Source of the DNA: Malania oleifera
Taxonomy: Eukaryota > Streptophyta > Magnoliopsida > Santalales > Ximeniaceae
DNA: 64,000 nt
Direction: 5' to 3'
Assembly: GCF_029873635.1 (NCBI RefSeq)
Contig: NC_080423.1
Location: 111,369,087-111,433,086 of the forward strand
Under the pieces are notes generated by a model. That model was not told the origin of the DNA. It made no database searches and saw only the letters and a list, made by a program, of their open reading frames with translations. Positions 39,501 to 50,618 of the stretch are shown piece after piece (position 1 is the first letter of the stretch; each line of letters begins with the position of its first letter). The translations under genes were made by a program, and so were the position numbers.

Positions 39501-40617
39501 GTGAAGGTTTGTAACTCTAGGTGAGCAACATCGTAAAAAAAGTCGAGACTTGAAATTAATTCTCCTGAGTGTTAACAGTTGGAGGACCAAGTGTATGGCT
39601 GAGGTCAATAAGGATCATCTAGGTTGCGGATGGATTCAAATATGATCAAGACGTGAGAGGTATGATTGGTTTAAAGACATGTGGAATGCAATTCGATGTA
39701 TATAAGATGTCAGTGGTAAGGTCCACTTGAACAATTGTTGGTGAATTGGGCTTACTCTCCAAAAAGGGAGACGATTTCCGCTCAAAGGGAAACAGTTGAA
39801 ACTCAAAAGTGAGGGAGAGATTGTTGAAAATTCTATTTGTGAGCTTGTCTCACATTGAACAAATTTAGTGGATGATGGGTGCTTATATACATGGCTGGGT
39901 TCAAGATCTAATAGGCTCAACTTTTGGATCAAGTTGGTGTTCACCCATATGTATCAAGCCCACACATGGATTCTTCCGGTCATAACAATATATATATTTT
40001 GTATTTTCAAAACTCTTTTAAACTAAATTATCAACGGTCAAATGGTAAGTGTAAATAATGTACGCATGTATATGCAACTGACCTTCCTGCGAGAGTGCGT
40101 CGAGAGCTACAATGTTGTTATTAATATTATTATGGTTGGGGTGATTGTTGGTGGTGGGGTCGACGGCAGCGAGTAGTCGTCGGCGCTCGGCTCTGACGGC
40201 AGCTTTGATACCATAGCGCTCGCCGACGAGGAGGTCCCAGCGGAAGATGTGGGAGAGACTGGTCATCATGTCGTCCAGCTCTTCCTCTCTCATGTCTAGC
40301 AGAGTGCTCGGCGTAAACCCCATCTCCCCGATCTTGGCCGCCGTGTAGTACCTGATGCCATATGCCTGGAACAACTCCTCCAGTCCCCCAACCCCAACCT
40401 GATCCCGCTGTCGCACCCCCACCGAGTACGCCCCTGCCCCCATCGTCGATACCTGATGAGGGGGCGGAGGAGGAGCAGCTGCAGTAACGGGAGGAGCAGG
40501 AAGAGGTGATAAAACAATACTGGGTGGGTCAAAAAGGCGGGTGGGCGGAGGGGGAACAGCGGAGGCCCCTCGGGTGTCCCACCTGAACAAACCGGCGGTG
40601 AAAGCGTCGGGATCCAT
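36052..40617 (-). CDS. LFY: LEAFY/FLORICAULA floral meristem identity transcription factor
   Basis: Nuclear transcription factor that sets floral meristem identity and turns on floral homeotic genes. Three exons with GT-AG borders and matching phases: 40617-40083, 39272-38692, 36423-36052, the classic two-intron LFY layout. The product is 495 aa. The N-terminal SAM oligomerization domain is at about 78-150 ([20 protein letters not shown]) and the C-terminal DNA-binding domain at about 320-475 ([57 protein letters not shown]). It is far longer than the usual 370-425 aa because of a Pro/Ala-rich stretch at 21-56 and a Gly, Asp/Glu and Asn low-complexity linker at 193-285. Residues 443-446 read QARW where other LFY proteins I know have QGW, one residue more. 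The gene converges on GlyRS. Intron 1 carries a TRIM, intron 2 a hAT element. Identity is certain. Confidence 0.97.
36497..36531. repeat. (AAT)n microsatellite at the start-distal end of LFY intron 2
   Basis: About eleven AAT/TAA units about 75 bp upstream (in gene direction) of LFY exon 3. Confidence 0.8.
36874..37759. mobile_element. Non-autonomous hAT element in LFY intron 2
   Basis: The 886-bp block starts TAGGGGTGGCAAACCCG and ends CCCGATTTGTCACCTCTA, imperfect terminal inverted repeats of hAT type. The flanking 8-mers TCCAAAGT (36866-36873) and TATAAAGT (37760-37767) match at six of eight positions, a decayed 8-bp target duplication. The subterminal regions are rich in CCCG/GGGT repeats. 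No transposase is encoded. It shares ends and interior stretches with the hAT element at 52375-53238. It makes up about 40% of LFY intron 2. Confidence 0.85.
37380..37418 (+). repeat. 27-G homopolymer with extra G runs
   Basis: An unbroken run of 27 G (37380-37406), then CGGGGGCGGGGG, on the plus strand, which is the template strand for LFY. It lies inside the hAT element in intron 2. Such a sequence can fold as a G-quadruplex; the exact length is also prone to assembly error. Confidence 0.75.
39321..39987 (+). mobile_element. TRIM retrotransposon in LFY intron 1
   Basis: Two direct LTRs of 167 and 166 bp (39321-39487 and 39822-39987), both starting TGTTGA and ending GTCATAACA, enclose about 334 bp without coding capacity. 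A PBS-like TGCTATCAGAG (39490-39500) follows the first LTR and a purine tract lies directly before the second. This is the full layout of a terminal-repeat retrotransposon in miniature. The LTRs look roughly four-fifths identical, so the insertion is old. It is antisense to LFY and fills 667 of the 810 bp of intron 1. Confidence 0.85.
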
Positions 40618-40687
40618 CCTTTAAAATTACTATTATAACTCAGCCTAATTACCCGAGTTGCCGGCGTATCAAGCTCCCTTCCTTCCA

Positions 40688-40695
40688 TTTATATA
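40688..40695 (-). promoter_or_regulatory. Putative LFY TATA box
   Basis: TATATAAA on the minus strand, about 70 bp upstream of the LFY ATG at 40617. A start site 25-30 bp downstream would give a short leader of about 40-50 nt. A (CA)n run lies just upstream of it. Confidence 0.55.
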
Positions 40696-40806
40696 CACAC
40701 ACACACACACGCACCCCCACATACAGATTCTGGGGGCAAGTTAGGATTCCGAGAATGCCCCCAAAATTACAATTGCATGACTGACTGGGGAACGTACTTA
40801 CCCAGG

Positions 40807-40890
40807 ATGAGCCTACTTGATTTTTGTTGCTTTTGTATCTTCTCTCTCATGAGCCTACTTGATTTTTGTTGCTTTTGTGTCTTCTGTCTC
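40807..40890. repeat. 42-bp tandem duplication plus CT microsatellite in the LFY upstream region
   Basis: Two near-identical 42-bp units (40807-40848 and 40849-40890) beginning ATGAGCCTACTTGATTTTTG run straight into a (CT)n tract at 40887-40907, about 190-290 bp upstream of the LFY ATG. Confidence 0.8.
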
Positions 40891-40907
40891 TCTCTCTCTC
40901 TCTCTCT

Positions 40908-42655
40908 ACGTATAAATGTAGAGAGAGAATGGGTATTGTAGCAGTAGCAGTAGGTAGCAGCTGATGATAAGATGAAATATATAGATTAATTAATTAGGGT
41001 TTGGTTGTGTTTGCATTGAATTCGGGAACCCACCTGCGGCTATCACCACAATCACAAACACAAACACAAATCCATTTAGCTTGTAGGTAGCATTAGTAGG
41101 GTAGGGTATAGGTGTTTCTGTAAGACAGGCGTTGCGCTGTAACTTGACAGTTAAAAAATATTTCAATCCCCAATCCACAACACGACAACTTATATCCATA
41201 TACTTTGATAAAAACTAACTAGCTGGTGCTCTCTCTTTTAGCTCCGTGTTGGTTTATGTACATTAAATATGTTATGACTTATGATAGGAAAATGAGAGAA
41301 ATGGATGGAAAGGTGGAATAACATTTGGTGGAGGTGAAAAATTCTAATAAAATTAAAAGAAAGTTTAAATATACCCTTTTAGCAATTTAACACTAAAATA
41401 ATCACTTGGTTTGATATAATTGAGAGGGTAACAATTTGTTGTGCCATGATCCAAACAAGTGTTAAGGTGAGCCCTATGCATATATATATATATATATATA
41501 AAATCATGCAAATGCAGCTGTGGCCTTGCATTAAAGGGATGAGTACTGAAAAGTGCTAATGCAGGGAATTATAAGAATTATAAAGGGATGTAATATGGTT
41601 TGTAGGATGCAGAGAATTTTAAAAGGTTGTAGCTTTTAGAAAAAGATTAATATATTATTATTATTAGATTAGATAGAATTAAAATGCGACAGAAGTTTTT
41701 TGGAGGGTGGCAGATTAGCCCTTCCACCGCCTGCTGGCCTGTAAGTACCCCAAAACCAAACAAACAGGAGGTGGGGGCTGCAGTTTGAAGGGTCCATCAT
41801 ATTGATGCAGCCAATACTATCTCGACACGCACGTACTCTCCCTTTTTTCGGAATGTGGGCTGCCCCAATTCCCAACAGTGCTACATATGATTTCATTACC
41901 TCACTGAACACACAGCAGTCAGACTCAGGCTCAGACACTCATCACTCCCTCCCCAACCCTTTCCTTCCGAGTTTTTTCCCCCATAAATAACATCCTATTC
42001 GAAAAAAAAATTTCTCAAATACTTTCCCACGTAATGTGTACAACAAGATTTAAGATTTGACACGTCTCAAGTCCGACATTTATTTTAAACAAATCTTACC
42101 GGACTAAATGGCGAATTTGCTTACAACGCATTAGCACTGGATTGAATTACCATTTAAATTTCATTGAACCAAATGGCGAGATTAATTATGTATTCAATTT
42201 TTTTATTAATAATCCTAAGTATTTTATTTTTAAAAATCTTTTTAACTGCAATTTATAACATACACTGTTTAATTTTTTTTTTTTGTGTTCTCCTTATTTA
42301 TTTATTATAATAATAAATTAAATTATTAGAGAGAAGAATCATTTATTAATTTAAATTTTTACATAAAATAAATTATAATTTTTAATTTAATTAATAATAT
42401 TATTTTTATCATAAAGTAATATAATTAAAAAGGGAAATCTTATATTATTTTATTTAGTAGAAAAAATTTAAACATTAATTAAAAATAATTATTATTGAAA
42501 TTGTTAACTAAAAATCTTAATAATTATAATTTAAATTACGTTTAACTAACAATAACACTTATTTAAATAGAATCAAATGTCACTTATAATTTTCAGGGCT
42601 TCTCTAATCCAACACTTATTATCAACACTTATTAAATTCAACATTTCTACATAAA
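40908..42655. other. LFY upstream region, no gene seen
   Basis: Noncoding by eye. It holds an (AT)n tract near 41478-41500 and AT-rich stretches at 42180-42540. A minus-strand open frame at 41938-41669 has no recognisable motif. The region probably contains LFY control sequences, which cannot be delimited here. Confidence 0.5.
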
Positions 42656-42939
42656 GAATTCCAAGTTATTTATTTTTCTTGATTGTAGTAGATCATACAA
42701 TTTGTGCATTGTACTTGAATAAGGATAAACCAAAACAAAATATATTAAAGCAAAAGAATTCATCCATTGTCTCTTACTGTTATAGGCTCGCATTTTAGAA
42801 ATTTTATTAAGACATTATTTGACAAATAAATAATGTTTATATAAAATTCATAGTGGTGACCCCAAATAAGTACCACGAATTCTGCATGCACAAATTGTAT
42901 GATCTACTACAATCAAGAAAAATAAATAACTTGGAATTC
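42656..42939. repeat. Perfect 53-bp inverted repeat with 178-bp loop upstream of LFY
   Basis: The arms 42656-42708 (starting GAATTCCAAGTTATTTATTT) and 42887-42939 (ending AATAACTTGGAATTC) are exact reverse complements over 53 bp. There is no coding capacity and no clear target duplication. It could be a young foldback/MITE or an inverted duplication able to give a long hairpin RNA. It lies about 2.0-2.3 kb upstream of the LFY start. Confidence 0.85.
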
Positions 42940-43419
42940 CTTTCCCTTCTTCTTCTTCTTAAGATATAATTAATTAATGGTTAAAGTGTACTAGTGGAGA
43001 TCATCAACAGTGATTTTGATCAGAACATTTTCTGGGTGTTTGATCCGTCTTGTTTAGGTAATTACATTCAGTTTTGATCTTATTTTATTTGTCGTTTTTA
43101 GCACTTATATATATGCTTCCCTTCTCCTAATTGTTTAGAAAAGTTGAAAGTTCCAATCTACCTTCAGACTATACTTTCTGGAAGTCCTGAAACTGCATCT
43201 CTCATTTGATGTGGTCTTCTAGATTTGTACGCTATGTGTGTGAGAATTTTTTTTTTTTTTTCTCTTTGGCTTGTACGATTCATTAACTATCTTGCAGATA
43301 TTAGAGAAGTTGCAACATTGTACAAAGATAATCTTTTGGCCTTACTAGCATGTTGAAACCCCCCAAAAAAATTCCTTTTGTTGCTTGAATCATTTGCCTA
43401 AATAGAAATAAAAATATGG

Positions 43420-43491
43420 CTTTTAATACTTGATAACATCAATATCCATATCCTTTGGATCCAAAGTACTAATATTATCAAGTATTAAAAG
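43420..43491. repeat. 72-bp imperfect hairpin
   Basis: The arms CTTTTAATACTTGATAA (43420-43436) and TTATCAAGTATTAAAAG (43475-43491) are exact complements. A second inner stem CTTTGGATCCAAAG (43453-43466) sits in the loop. Its size is near that of a small-RNA precursor or a tiny MITE; neither is shown. Confidence 0.6.
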
Positions 43492-43957
43492 GATGATTTG
43501 CTTATCAATTATTTTCTTCATTTATCTTAGATTAATCTTCACTCATTAGTTAATTAACCGTTTGATTTAGGGGTGGGGTTAGTGAATCCCAGTTCAATAA
43601 CCAGGTTTTGAACATTGAACTAGATCAAATTATAGAAGTGTTTGTATTTATCCAAGTCCCTTTTTTACACTTATTACCCCTACTATTTCCTTGGATTAAT
43701 TTGAAATAAATCTGTGATCATAAATTTTTTTAAATTTTTTTAACAATGTTTCATATGTGTAGGCATGTAAGCTCCTTGATGAGAAGTGGTGTCCCAAATT
43801 TGTGGTAATTATTGCTTAGAAGAATCATCACACCAAGTTCTTCCAAGCTAGTGGGTGTCCAAACAATGTGTAACGCCCCAGAAAATGATATACTTGGGAA
43901 TGTAAAAGAAAATTAATTAAAATTAAAATTTTTAAAAAATTAAATAATAATAATAAT

Positions 43958-45675
43958 TGTAACAACCCTAAATTTCTTAACATGAAATATAACGTAATGA
44001 ATGGAAAAGTCAACCCGAACCCGTGGGTAACAGGGACAACTGTCAATCACAGCAGAAACCTAAGCAGCAGTAAAATAAAATCTCAATCATTCAACCATGA
44101 AACATAATACTAGAGTTATTTACATTCCCAAAATACTGTATTTATTTACAATTTTCCAAAAGTCAAAATAACACTAGGATCGTACAACAAAAATCTCCTG
44201 ATTCTAGTTCAACGCTTACCCTTCTAGTAGGGAAGCTAAACCCACTCAATGACGGCCCTGACCTGCCGGTCTCTCTGGGTTTCCTAAAAATTATTTAATA
44301 TTCGAGGGTGAGATACTTCTTAGTAAGGGAAAATAAACTAAATACAGTTGTGTGACAACATGAATATTTAAGGCACTTGTACGTATACAATACATTTCAT
44401 AACTCTGTAAACATTCATCATATCATACTGGATAACCATATAATTTCATATTTGTTAATAAATCATAACATACATAAAACATCTGTTATAACTGTAATAC
44501 TGAAAATATACTTATGATGAATAGCTAACTAATGTCATGTATTACCCCTCACGACGAGTTGTGCAGCCCGAAAGCGGGACCTGACAATGGCTGGCCGACC
44601 ACTACCAAGTCAAATATGTATGTAAGTACGATGGGCCTGCCACACCCTGGTCCGGACTGCCAGGTGGACTTCCACACTCTACTGAAAGCCACATCGACTA
44701 TCCATCTCCCACCCCCTCATAGGGTGGTTAGCACTAATCTGATTATAAACATCTGACCTATAAGCTACGGTACCGAGCCCGTGAACTGAACTAAACTAAT
44801 ATCTTGGTTGTGATAACATATAATACATGATCATACATAACATCATTACGGCCTTGTACCGAATATATCGTAATTACAGTCTCGTGTCGAACATATCATA
44901 ATTACGGCCTCGTGCCGAATACATCATAATTACGGCCTCGTGCCGAAAATATCATAAATACGGCCTTGTGCTGAATATATCGTAATTACAGCCTCGTGCC
45001 GAAATCATCTCAGGTATATACATTTTGAAAATAAATCGTTTATCATACATTTGTCAAAATCATCGTAACATAACATATCTTTTCATAATACCTGATAACA
45101 TACTTTGCTCATAAAATCTTTCATATCATAATACGTTCACATAAAATAATATTCATGTCATACATGCACTGTATAAAATCATACTTTTTATTCTAAAATC
45201 GTAATTCTCTGACATCTCATATATATATATACATTTCAACATAATAGTAGTATTTCCCAAACGTACATTTCATCCATAATATACAATTATAACATATGCT
45301 TTTATGAAAATAAATTTACTCATAATTAATAATAATTTGTATGGAAAGTAACTGTTTTAATTTATTCCCTTACCCGACTACTGAGAAGGCCCCTAAAATA
45401 TCCTAACCTGACCCCCGTAGGATTTCTTAATCAATACCCTAAAACTGAAAATTTTCAGTATTAAACTTCAGTATTTTCATACATACATCATTTCCTATAA
45501 CTATCACAAGACCAAATTTGGCTTAAAAAGCCTTACCTCAACTCAGGGATGATTTCCAACTTCGTTTCCCCAACGATCCGCTCCAGCAAACTCGCAGGGA
45601 ACTTTGCCAAGAGCGTCGTGGTAGCCTCAAATCTTCGATCCGGCGACTGGTGGGACCAAAATTGAAAAGAGAAGT
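43958..45675 (-). mobile_element. Long-LTR copy A
   Basis: Starts TGTAACAACCC after ATAAT (43953-43957). It aligns by eye with copy B, 1,718 bp downstream, over most of its length. Together A and B are bounded by the 5-bp duplication ATAAT (43953-43957 and 48573-48577), so they came in as one unit. Confidence 0.65.
44848..45005. repeat. Minisatellite of ~29-bp units in LTR copy A
   Basis: About five to six units of the form ATTACGGCCTCGTGCCGAA plus an AT-rich spacer. The core CGGC..(C/T)GTGCCG is itself a small inverted repeat. Confidence 0.75.
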
Positions 45676-46580
45676 TGTAACATCCCTCAATTTCTTAACA
45701 TAAAATATCACATAATAAATAAAATGGTTAACCCGAACCCATGGGTAGCGGGGACACCTGTCAAATACAGTAGAAAACCTAGCAGTAGTAAACATAAAAT
45801 CTCAAACATCCAATCATAAAACATAATACCAGAGCATTCTATACATCAATATACTGTTTGTATGTACAATCTCCAAAAAGTCAAAATAACATTAGAACTA
45901 TACAACAAAAATCTCCTGGTCCTAGTTCAATGCTTACCCTTCTAGTAGGGAAGCTCCAAACACTCAATGGCAGCTCTAGCCCGCCGGTCTCACTGGATTT
46001 ACTCAAAATCATTTAATGTTCGGGGGTGAGACACTTCTCAGTAAGAGAAAATAAACTAAATACAGCTGTGTGGCAACATAAATATTTAAGGTACATATAC
46101 GTATACGTATACATATGCAGTACATTTCATAATTCTGTAAACATCCATCATATCGTACTGGATAAACATATATTTTCACATCTGTTAATAAATCATAACA
46201 TACATAAAATCATCTGTTATAACTGTAGTACTGAAAACAAACCCAGGATGAATAGCTAGCTGGTGTCATGTATTACCCCCCATGACGAGTTGTGCAGTCC
46301 GAAGGCGGGACTCGACAATGGCTGGTCGACCACTGTCGAATCAAATATGTCTGTAAGTACGATGAGCCTGCCACACCCTGGTTTGGACTGCCAGATGGAC
46401 GTCCACACTCTACTGAAAGTCACATTGACTATCCATCTCCTATCCCCTCGTGGAATGGTTAGCACTAATCTGACATAGATATCTGATCTACACATATAGC
46501 TACGGTACCGAGCCCCTGAACTGAACTAAACTAACATCCTGGTGGTGATAACATATAATACATGATCATATATATAACAT

Positions 46581-46845
46581 CATTACGGCCTCGTGCCGAA
46601 AATATAGTAATTACGGCCTAGTGCCGAAAACATAAATACATGACCTCGCGCCAATAACATAAATACGGTCTCATGCCGATAACATAAATATGGCCTCGTG
46701 CCGATAACATAAATACATGATCTCGCGCCAATAATATAAATACGACATTGTGCCAATAACATAAATATATGGCCTTGCGCCAATAACATAAATACGGCCT
46801 CGTGCCGATAACATAAATATATGGCCTCACGCCAAAATTGTTTCA
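46581..46845. repeat. Minisatellite in LTR copy B, about nine units
   Basis: Units of about 22-30 bp built on CGGCCTCGTGCCGATAACATAAATA, alternating with a variant CTCGCGCCAATAACATAAATA. The array is longer than its counterpart in copy A. It produces an artefactual repetitive open frame on the minus strand. Confidence 0.75.
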
Positions 46846-48233
46846 GGTATATATATTCTGAAAATACATCATTTATCATATAATCGTCAAAACCATCACA
46901 ACATAATTCATCTTTTCATAATACCTGAAAACATGTTTCGTTCGTAAAATTTTTCAAATCATAATACATTCCACGTAAAACAATATTTATGCCACACATG
47001 TGCTGTAAAAAAAACCATACTTCATATTCTAAAATCTTGAATTCCTTACATCTCATACATACATATACATTTTAATCATCATAACAGTATTTTTCCAATC
47101 GTACATTTAATTCGTAATACACAATATAACATATGCTTTTATGAAAATAAATTTACTCATAATCAATAATAATTTGTATGGAAAATTACTGCTTTAATTT
47201 ATTCCCTTACTTGGCTACTGAGAAATTTGTTAGGACCCAAAATTTCACGCCCTTGGCGCCCGAAATTTAACTCCTGCAATTTACATTTTCCTCAGATTGA
47301 TTAATCTATTTCTCCAAAATAATACTCATCTAGCTTCCCTAGGCTCCATATACCTCAAATTAATATTTAAACTATTATTTAACATCCCCACTTAATTTTT
47401 CAAATTTTGCCTGCGGGTCCTAAAATTACACCCGCGGCGCTCACCCGGGCTCTAAATTCCAGAAATCCTACTTCAGTCCCAGATGCTTAATATTTTAGCA
47501 TTTCTAAATTAATGCTAATTAATTAAAAATAAGCCCCTTAATAACCCCCGTACCCCAAATTTAGGGTTTTGGTCTACCCCCCACGAGAATTCTGTCCCAC
47601 TAGACTTCTAGAAAATCATCCCTAGATTCTCGTGGTGGTGTCCATTCGTCAATTGGGCTTATATTTTGTAAGAAATTAAAGAAAAAAAGGAAAATGGCTT
47701 ACCCGAGGGAATACGCCTACGCCGCTCCTACCACCGATCTGCTCCCGTGGAAATGACGGTAGCGGCGAATGGAGTCCAGTGGTATTTTCGGATTTTCAAT
47801 TGGGCAAAAATCCCTCATGAAATCGAGGAGAGAGGGAGAGAGAACGTGAGGAGAGAGAGAGCTGCATTGTAGCAAATAAAGAAAAGAAAAGAAAAGAAAA
47901 GTACAGAAGAAGAAGAAGAAGAAGAAGAAGAAGAATGAATGAATTTTTTTTATAAAAAGGTCTCCGAAGCTTCAGGAGATAATTATAATAATAATAATAA
48001 TCATATATTTAATTAATATTAATAAAAATATATTTTATTAATAAAAAAAATAAATTTTAATTAATTAATTTTTTTTATTTTTCTTTTAAATTCGATTAAT
48101 TAATTTATTTTTTTTTTTGAAAATCAATCCACTAATCTTTTATATCTCTTTTTAGGGTTTTTACAGAAGTGAGAGAGAGGCGTAGGAGAGAGAGAGAGAT
48201 GAGTGTTAAAAGTGAATAAAAATCAGATTTAAA

Positions 48234-48491
48234 GCTATTTATAGGGTCAGATTCGTCGACGAGACACGTCACCTCGTCGATGAGTCCTTCATTAAATTCG
48301 TCTATGAGATCCTGTATTCGTCGATGAAATTCAGAACAGCCAAAAACCTCGCTTGGTATTTTCTCGTCGACGAATTTTCTTCTACACTCGTCGACGAACC
48401 CTTGTATTCGTCAACGAACCCCTGTATTCGTCGACGAATCCAGACATCTCTTTAAAATTATTTTATCCCCCAAATGCAATGTCGTCGACGA
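48234..48491 (-). promoter_or_regulatory. LTR promoter: five TCGTCGACGA palindromes upstream of a TATA box
   Basis: Exact copies of the self-complementary 10-mer TCGTCGACGA at 48253-48262, 48364-48373, 48388-48397, 48428-48437 and 48482-48491, with near copies between. All lie upstream (minus strand) of TATAAATAG at 48242-48234. This arrangement suggests U3 enhancer sites; the binding factor is unknown. Confidence 0.6.
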
Positions 48492-48670
48492 AGTCTACGG
48501 TCTCCTTCTGTTTCTGTTTCTATTTCTCTCCCTCTTAATTATTCAAATTCCATTTTTATTCGGGTTGTCACAATAATAATAATAAATATAATAATATTTT
48601 AATATATTATAATATATATAAGTAAACGATACCTTGAAGCTTCAAAAAATCAAAATTTCCTTGCAGAATC

Positions 48671-48689
48671 GAGAGCCCCCCCCCCCCCC
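48671..48689. repeat. Poly-C tract
   Basis: A homopolymer of about 14-18 C inside the plus-oriented long LTR. Confidence 0.6.
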
Positions 48690-49572
48690 ACTTGTCTTTC
48701 ACACTCTCCCTTTCTCGTCTCTGTCTGTCTCTCTCTTTGATTTTTCTTGGCCAAACGGATGCCGATTGAAAATTAGAAAATACTGCTGGACTCCATTCTC
48801 TGCCACCGACATTTCTACCGGAGCAGATTTGTTGTAGGAGTGACGTAGACATATATCTTGGGATAAGGTAAATTCTCACTCTTACTTCAATTTTTTTTAA
48901 ATCTTAAGCCAAATTGATGAACAGACACCACCACGAGAATTTAGGGATGTTTTTCTACAAGTCTAGCGGAGCGGATTTCTCGTGGGGTCATCATAGGTAT
49001 AGCCCTAAAATTAGGATAAGAGAGTTATTTATAGATTAATTTTTATTTAATTATTGTAGATTTGGAAATGTTAAAGTATTGGGCATTTTGGAATTGAACA
49101 AGGGTTATTTTATTCACGGTTCGGGTGAGCATCGCGAGTATGATTTCGAGATCTCTACAGGTGTAGTTTAGGAAATCAGGTAAGGGGAATAAATTATTAT
49201 AGTTATTTTTGAGAATTACTGATTTAGTTAATACATGAAAATGAGAATATGTTATTTTACCTGAAATTATTATGATATGAAGATCAGATAAAATTGTGTG
49301 GCATATGATTTATATTGAATTGTGGTGTTTTGGTATTTGAAATATAAGATGTGATGAAAAGTGATAAATATTAATGTGTATTTTCTGAGAAATGTTGAAA
49401 TATGTGAAACATGGTATATACTATTATGAGATGATGAATTGTGCACGGAAAATGATGAGAACATTTTTATTGAGATGAATTTAGATATACTTATATGAGA
49501 TTAATTGTGAATATTGATATGAGAATATGTGAATATTAGAATGAGAATATTGCAATGTAAATTTTGCAATTT

Positions 49573-50315
49573 TGCAACGCCCCAACCTGGGTCTGCCAGG
49601 GAGCACTACATCTTTTCTCCTCCACCTGGGCCAGACAACAGGGGGCGGGCCTTATCAGACTAATGACTGGCCCCACAAACCAACACGTGTCATTTTCAGT
49701 GTGTTTTGCCCTCACTCACACACTTCCTGAGAAAACTTCTTAAGTGGTCACCCATCCCAAGATTGCTCCAAGCCAAGCATACTTAACTATGGAGTTCTTA
49801 TGGGAAAGCTCTTGAAAAGAAAGGTGCACCTTGTTGATATGGGTAGTAACATCTAATCCTTTTAAGTCTTTCATCCATGGGGTATCACATTCTCCCCCAT
49901 TTATAGAACGCAACGTCCTCGTTGTGAACCCACATTTCCAAACCCAGGCGATGTGAATCTCATCACACTTTCGGCTGAGTGTTGGCTTTGATACCATTTG
50001 TAACGCCCCAACCTGGGTCTGTTAGGGAGCACTGCATCTCTTTTCCTCCACCTGGATCAGATAATAGGGGGCGGGCCTTATCAGACTAATGATTGGCCCC
50101 AAAAACCAACATGTGTCATTTTCAGTGTGTTTTGTCCTCACTCACACACTTCCTAAGAAAACTTCCTAGGTGGTCACACATCCCAAGATTGCTCCAAGCC
50201 AAGCACACTTAACTATGAAGTTCTTATGAGAAAGCTCTTGAAAAGAAAGGTGCACCTTGTTGATATGGGTAGTAACATTTAATCCTTTTAAGTCTTTCAT
50301 CCATGGGGTATCACA
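49573..50315 (-). mobile_element. TRIM element 1
   Basis: Two direct LTRs of about 317 bp (49573-49889 and 49999-50315), running from TG(T/C)AACGCCCC to GGTATCACA, enclose a 109-bp interior with no coding capacity. On the minus strand the interior carries a PBS next to the right LTR (TGGTATCAAAGCC, 49996-49984) and a GGGGGAGAA purine tract next to the left LTR (49898-49890). It looks structurally whole for a TRIM and is nested in a long LTR. Confidence 0.85.
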
Positions 50316-50317
50316 TT

Positions 50318-50618
50318 AAAAAGACTTAAAAGGATTAGATGTTACTACCCATATCAACAAGGTGCACCTTTCTTTTCAAGAGCTTTCCCATAACAACTCC
50401 ATAGTTAAGTGTGCTTCGCTTGGAGCAATCTTGGGATGAGTGACCACCTGAGAAGTTTTCTCAGGAAGTGTGTGAGTGAGGACAAAACACACTGAAAAGG
50501 ACAAGTGTTGGTTTGTGGGGCTAGTCATTAGTCTGATAAGGCCCGCCCCTTGTTGTCTGGTCCAGGTGGAGGAGAAGAGATGCAGTTTTCCCTGGTAGAC
50601 CCAGGTTGGGGAGTTACA
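50318..50618 (+). mobile_element. Inverted TRIM LTR beside TRIM 1
   Basis: This is the reverse complement of the TRIM 1 LTR (over nine-tenths alike by eye) and is followed by its own PBS-like TGGTATCAAA at 50621-50630. With the LTR at 49999-50315 it forms a palindrome with about 300-bp arms and almost no spacer. Confidence 0.8.

Larger units (their letters stand above)
45676..48572 (-). mobile_element. Long-LTR copy B, full length
   Basis: 2,897 bp from TGTAACATCCC to GGTTGTCACA. On the minus strand, a U3-like part with palindromic repeats (48491-48253) precedes a TATA box (CTATAAATAG, 48243-48234), followed by a long leader with GA-rich microsatellites near 47880-47935 and the minisatellite at 46845-46581. 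Confidence 0.65.

Noticed and set aside
41669-41938. 89-codon minus-strand open frame upstream of LFY
   Set aside because: No motif, homologue or splice context is recognisable, and the length is expected by chance in this composition.
44848-45005. CRISPR-like regular repeats
   Set aside because: The spacers are as similar as the repeats, the host is a plant, and the array lies inside an LTR. It is a minisatellite.
46583-46879. Repetitive open frame on the minus strand, rich in Tyr, Cys and Arg
   Set aside because: It is the translation of the minisatellite in LTR copy B; two frames give similar repeats and neither has codon or domain support.
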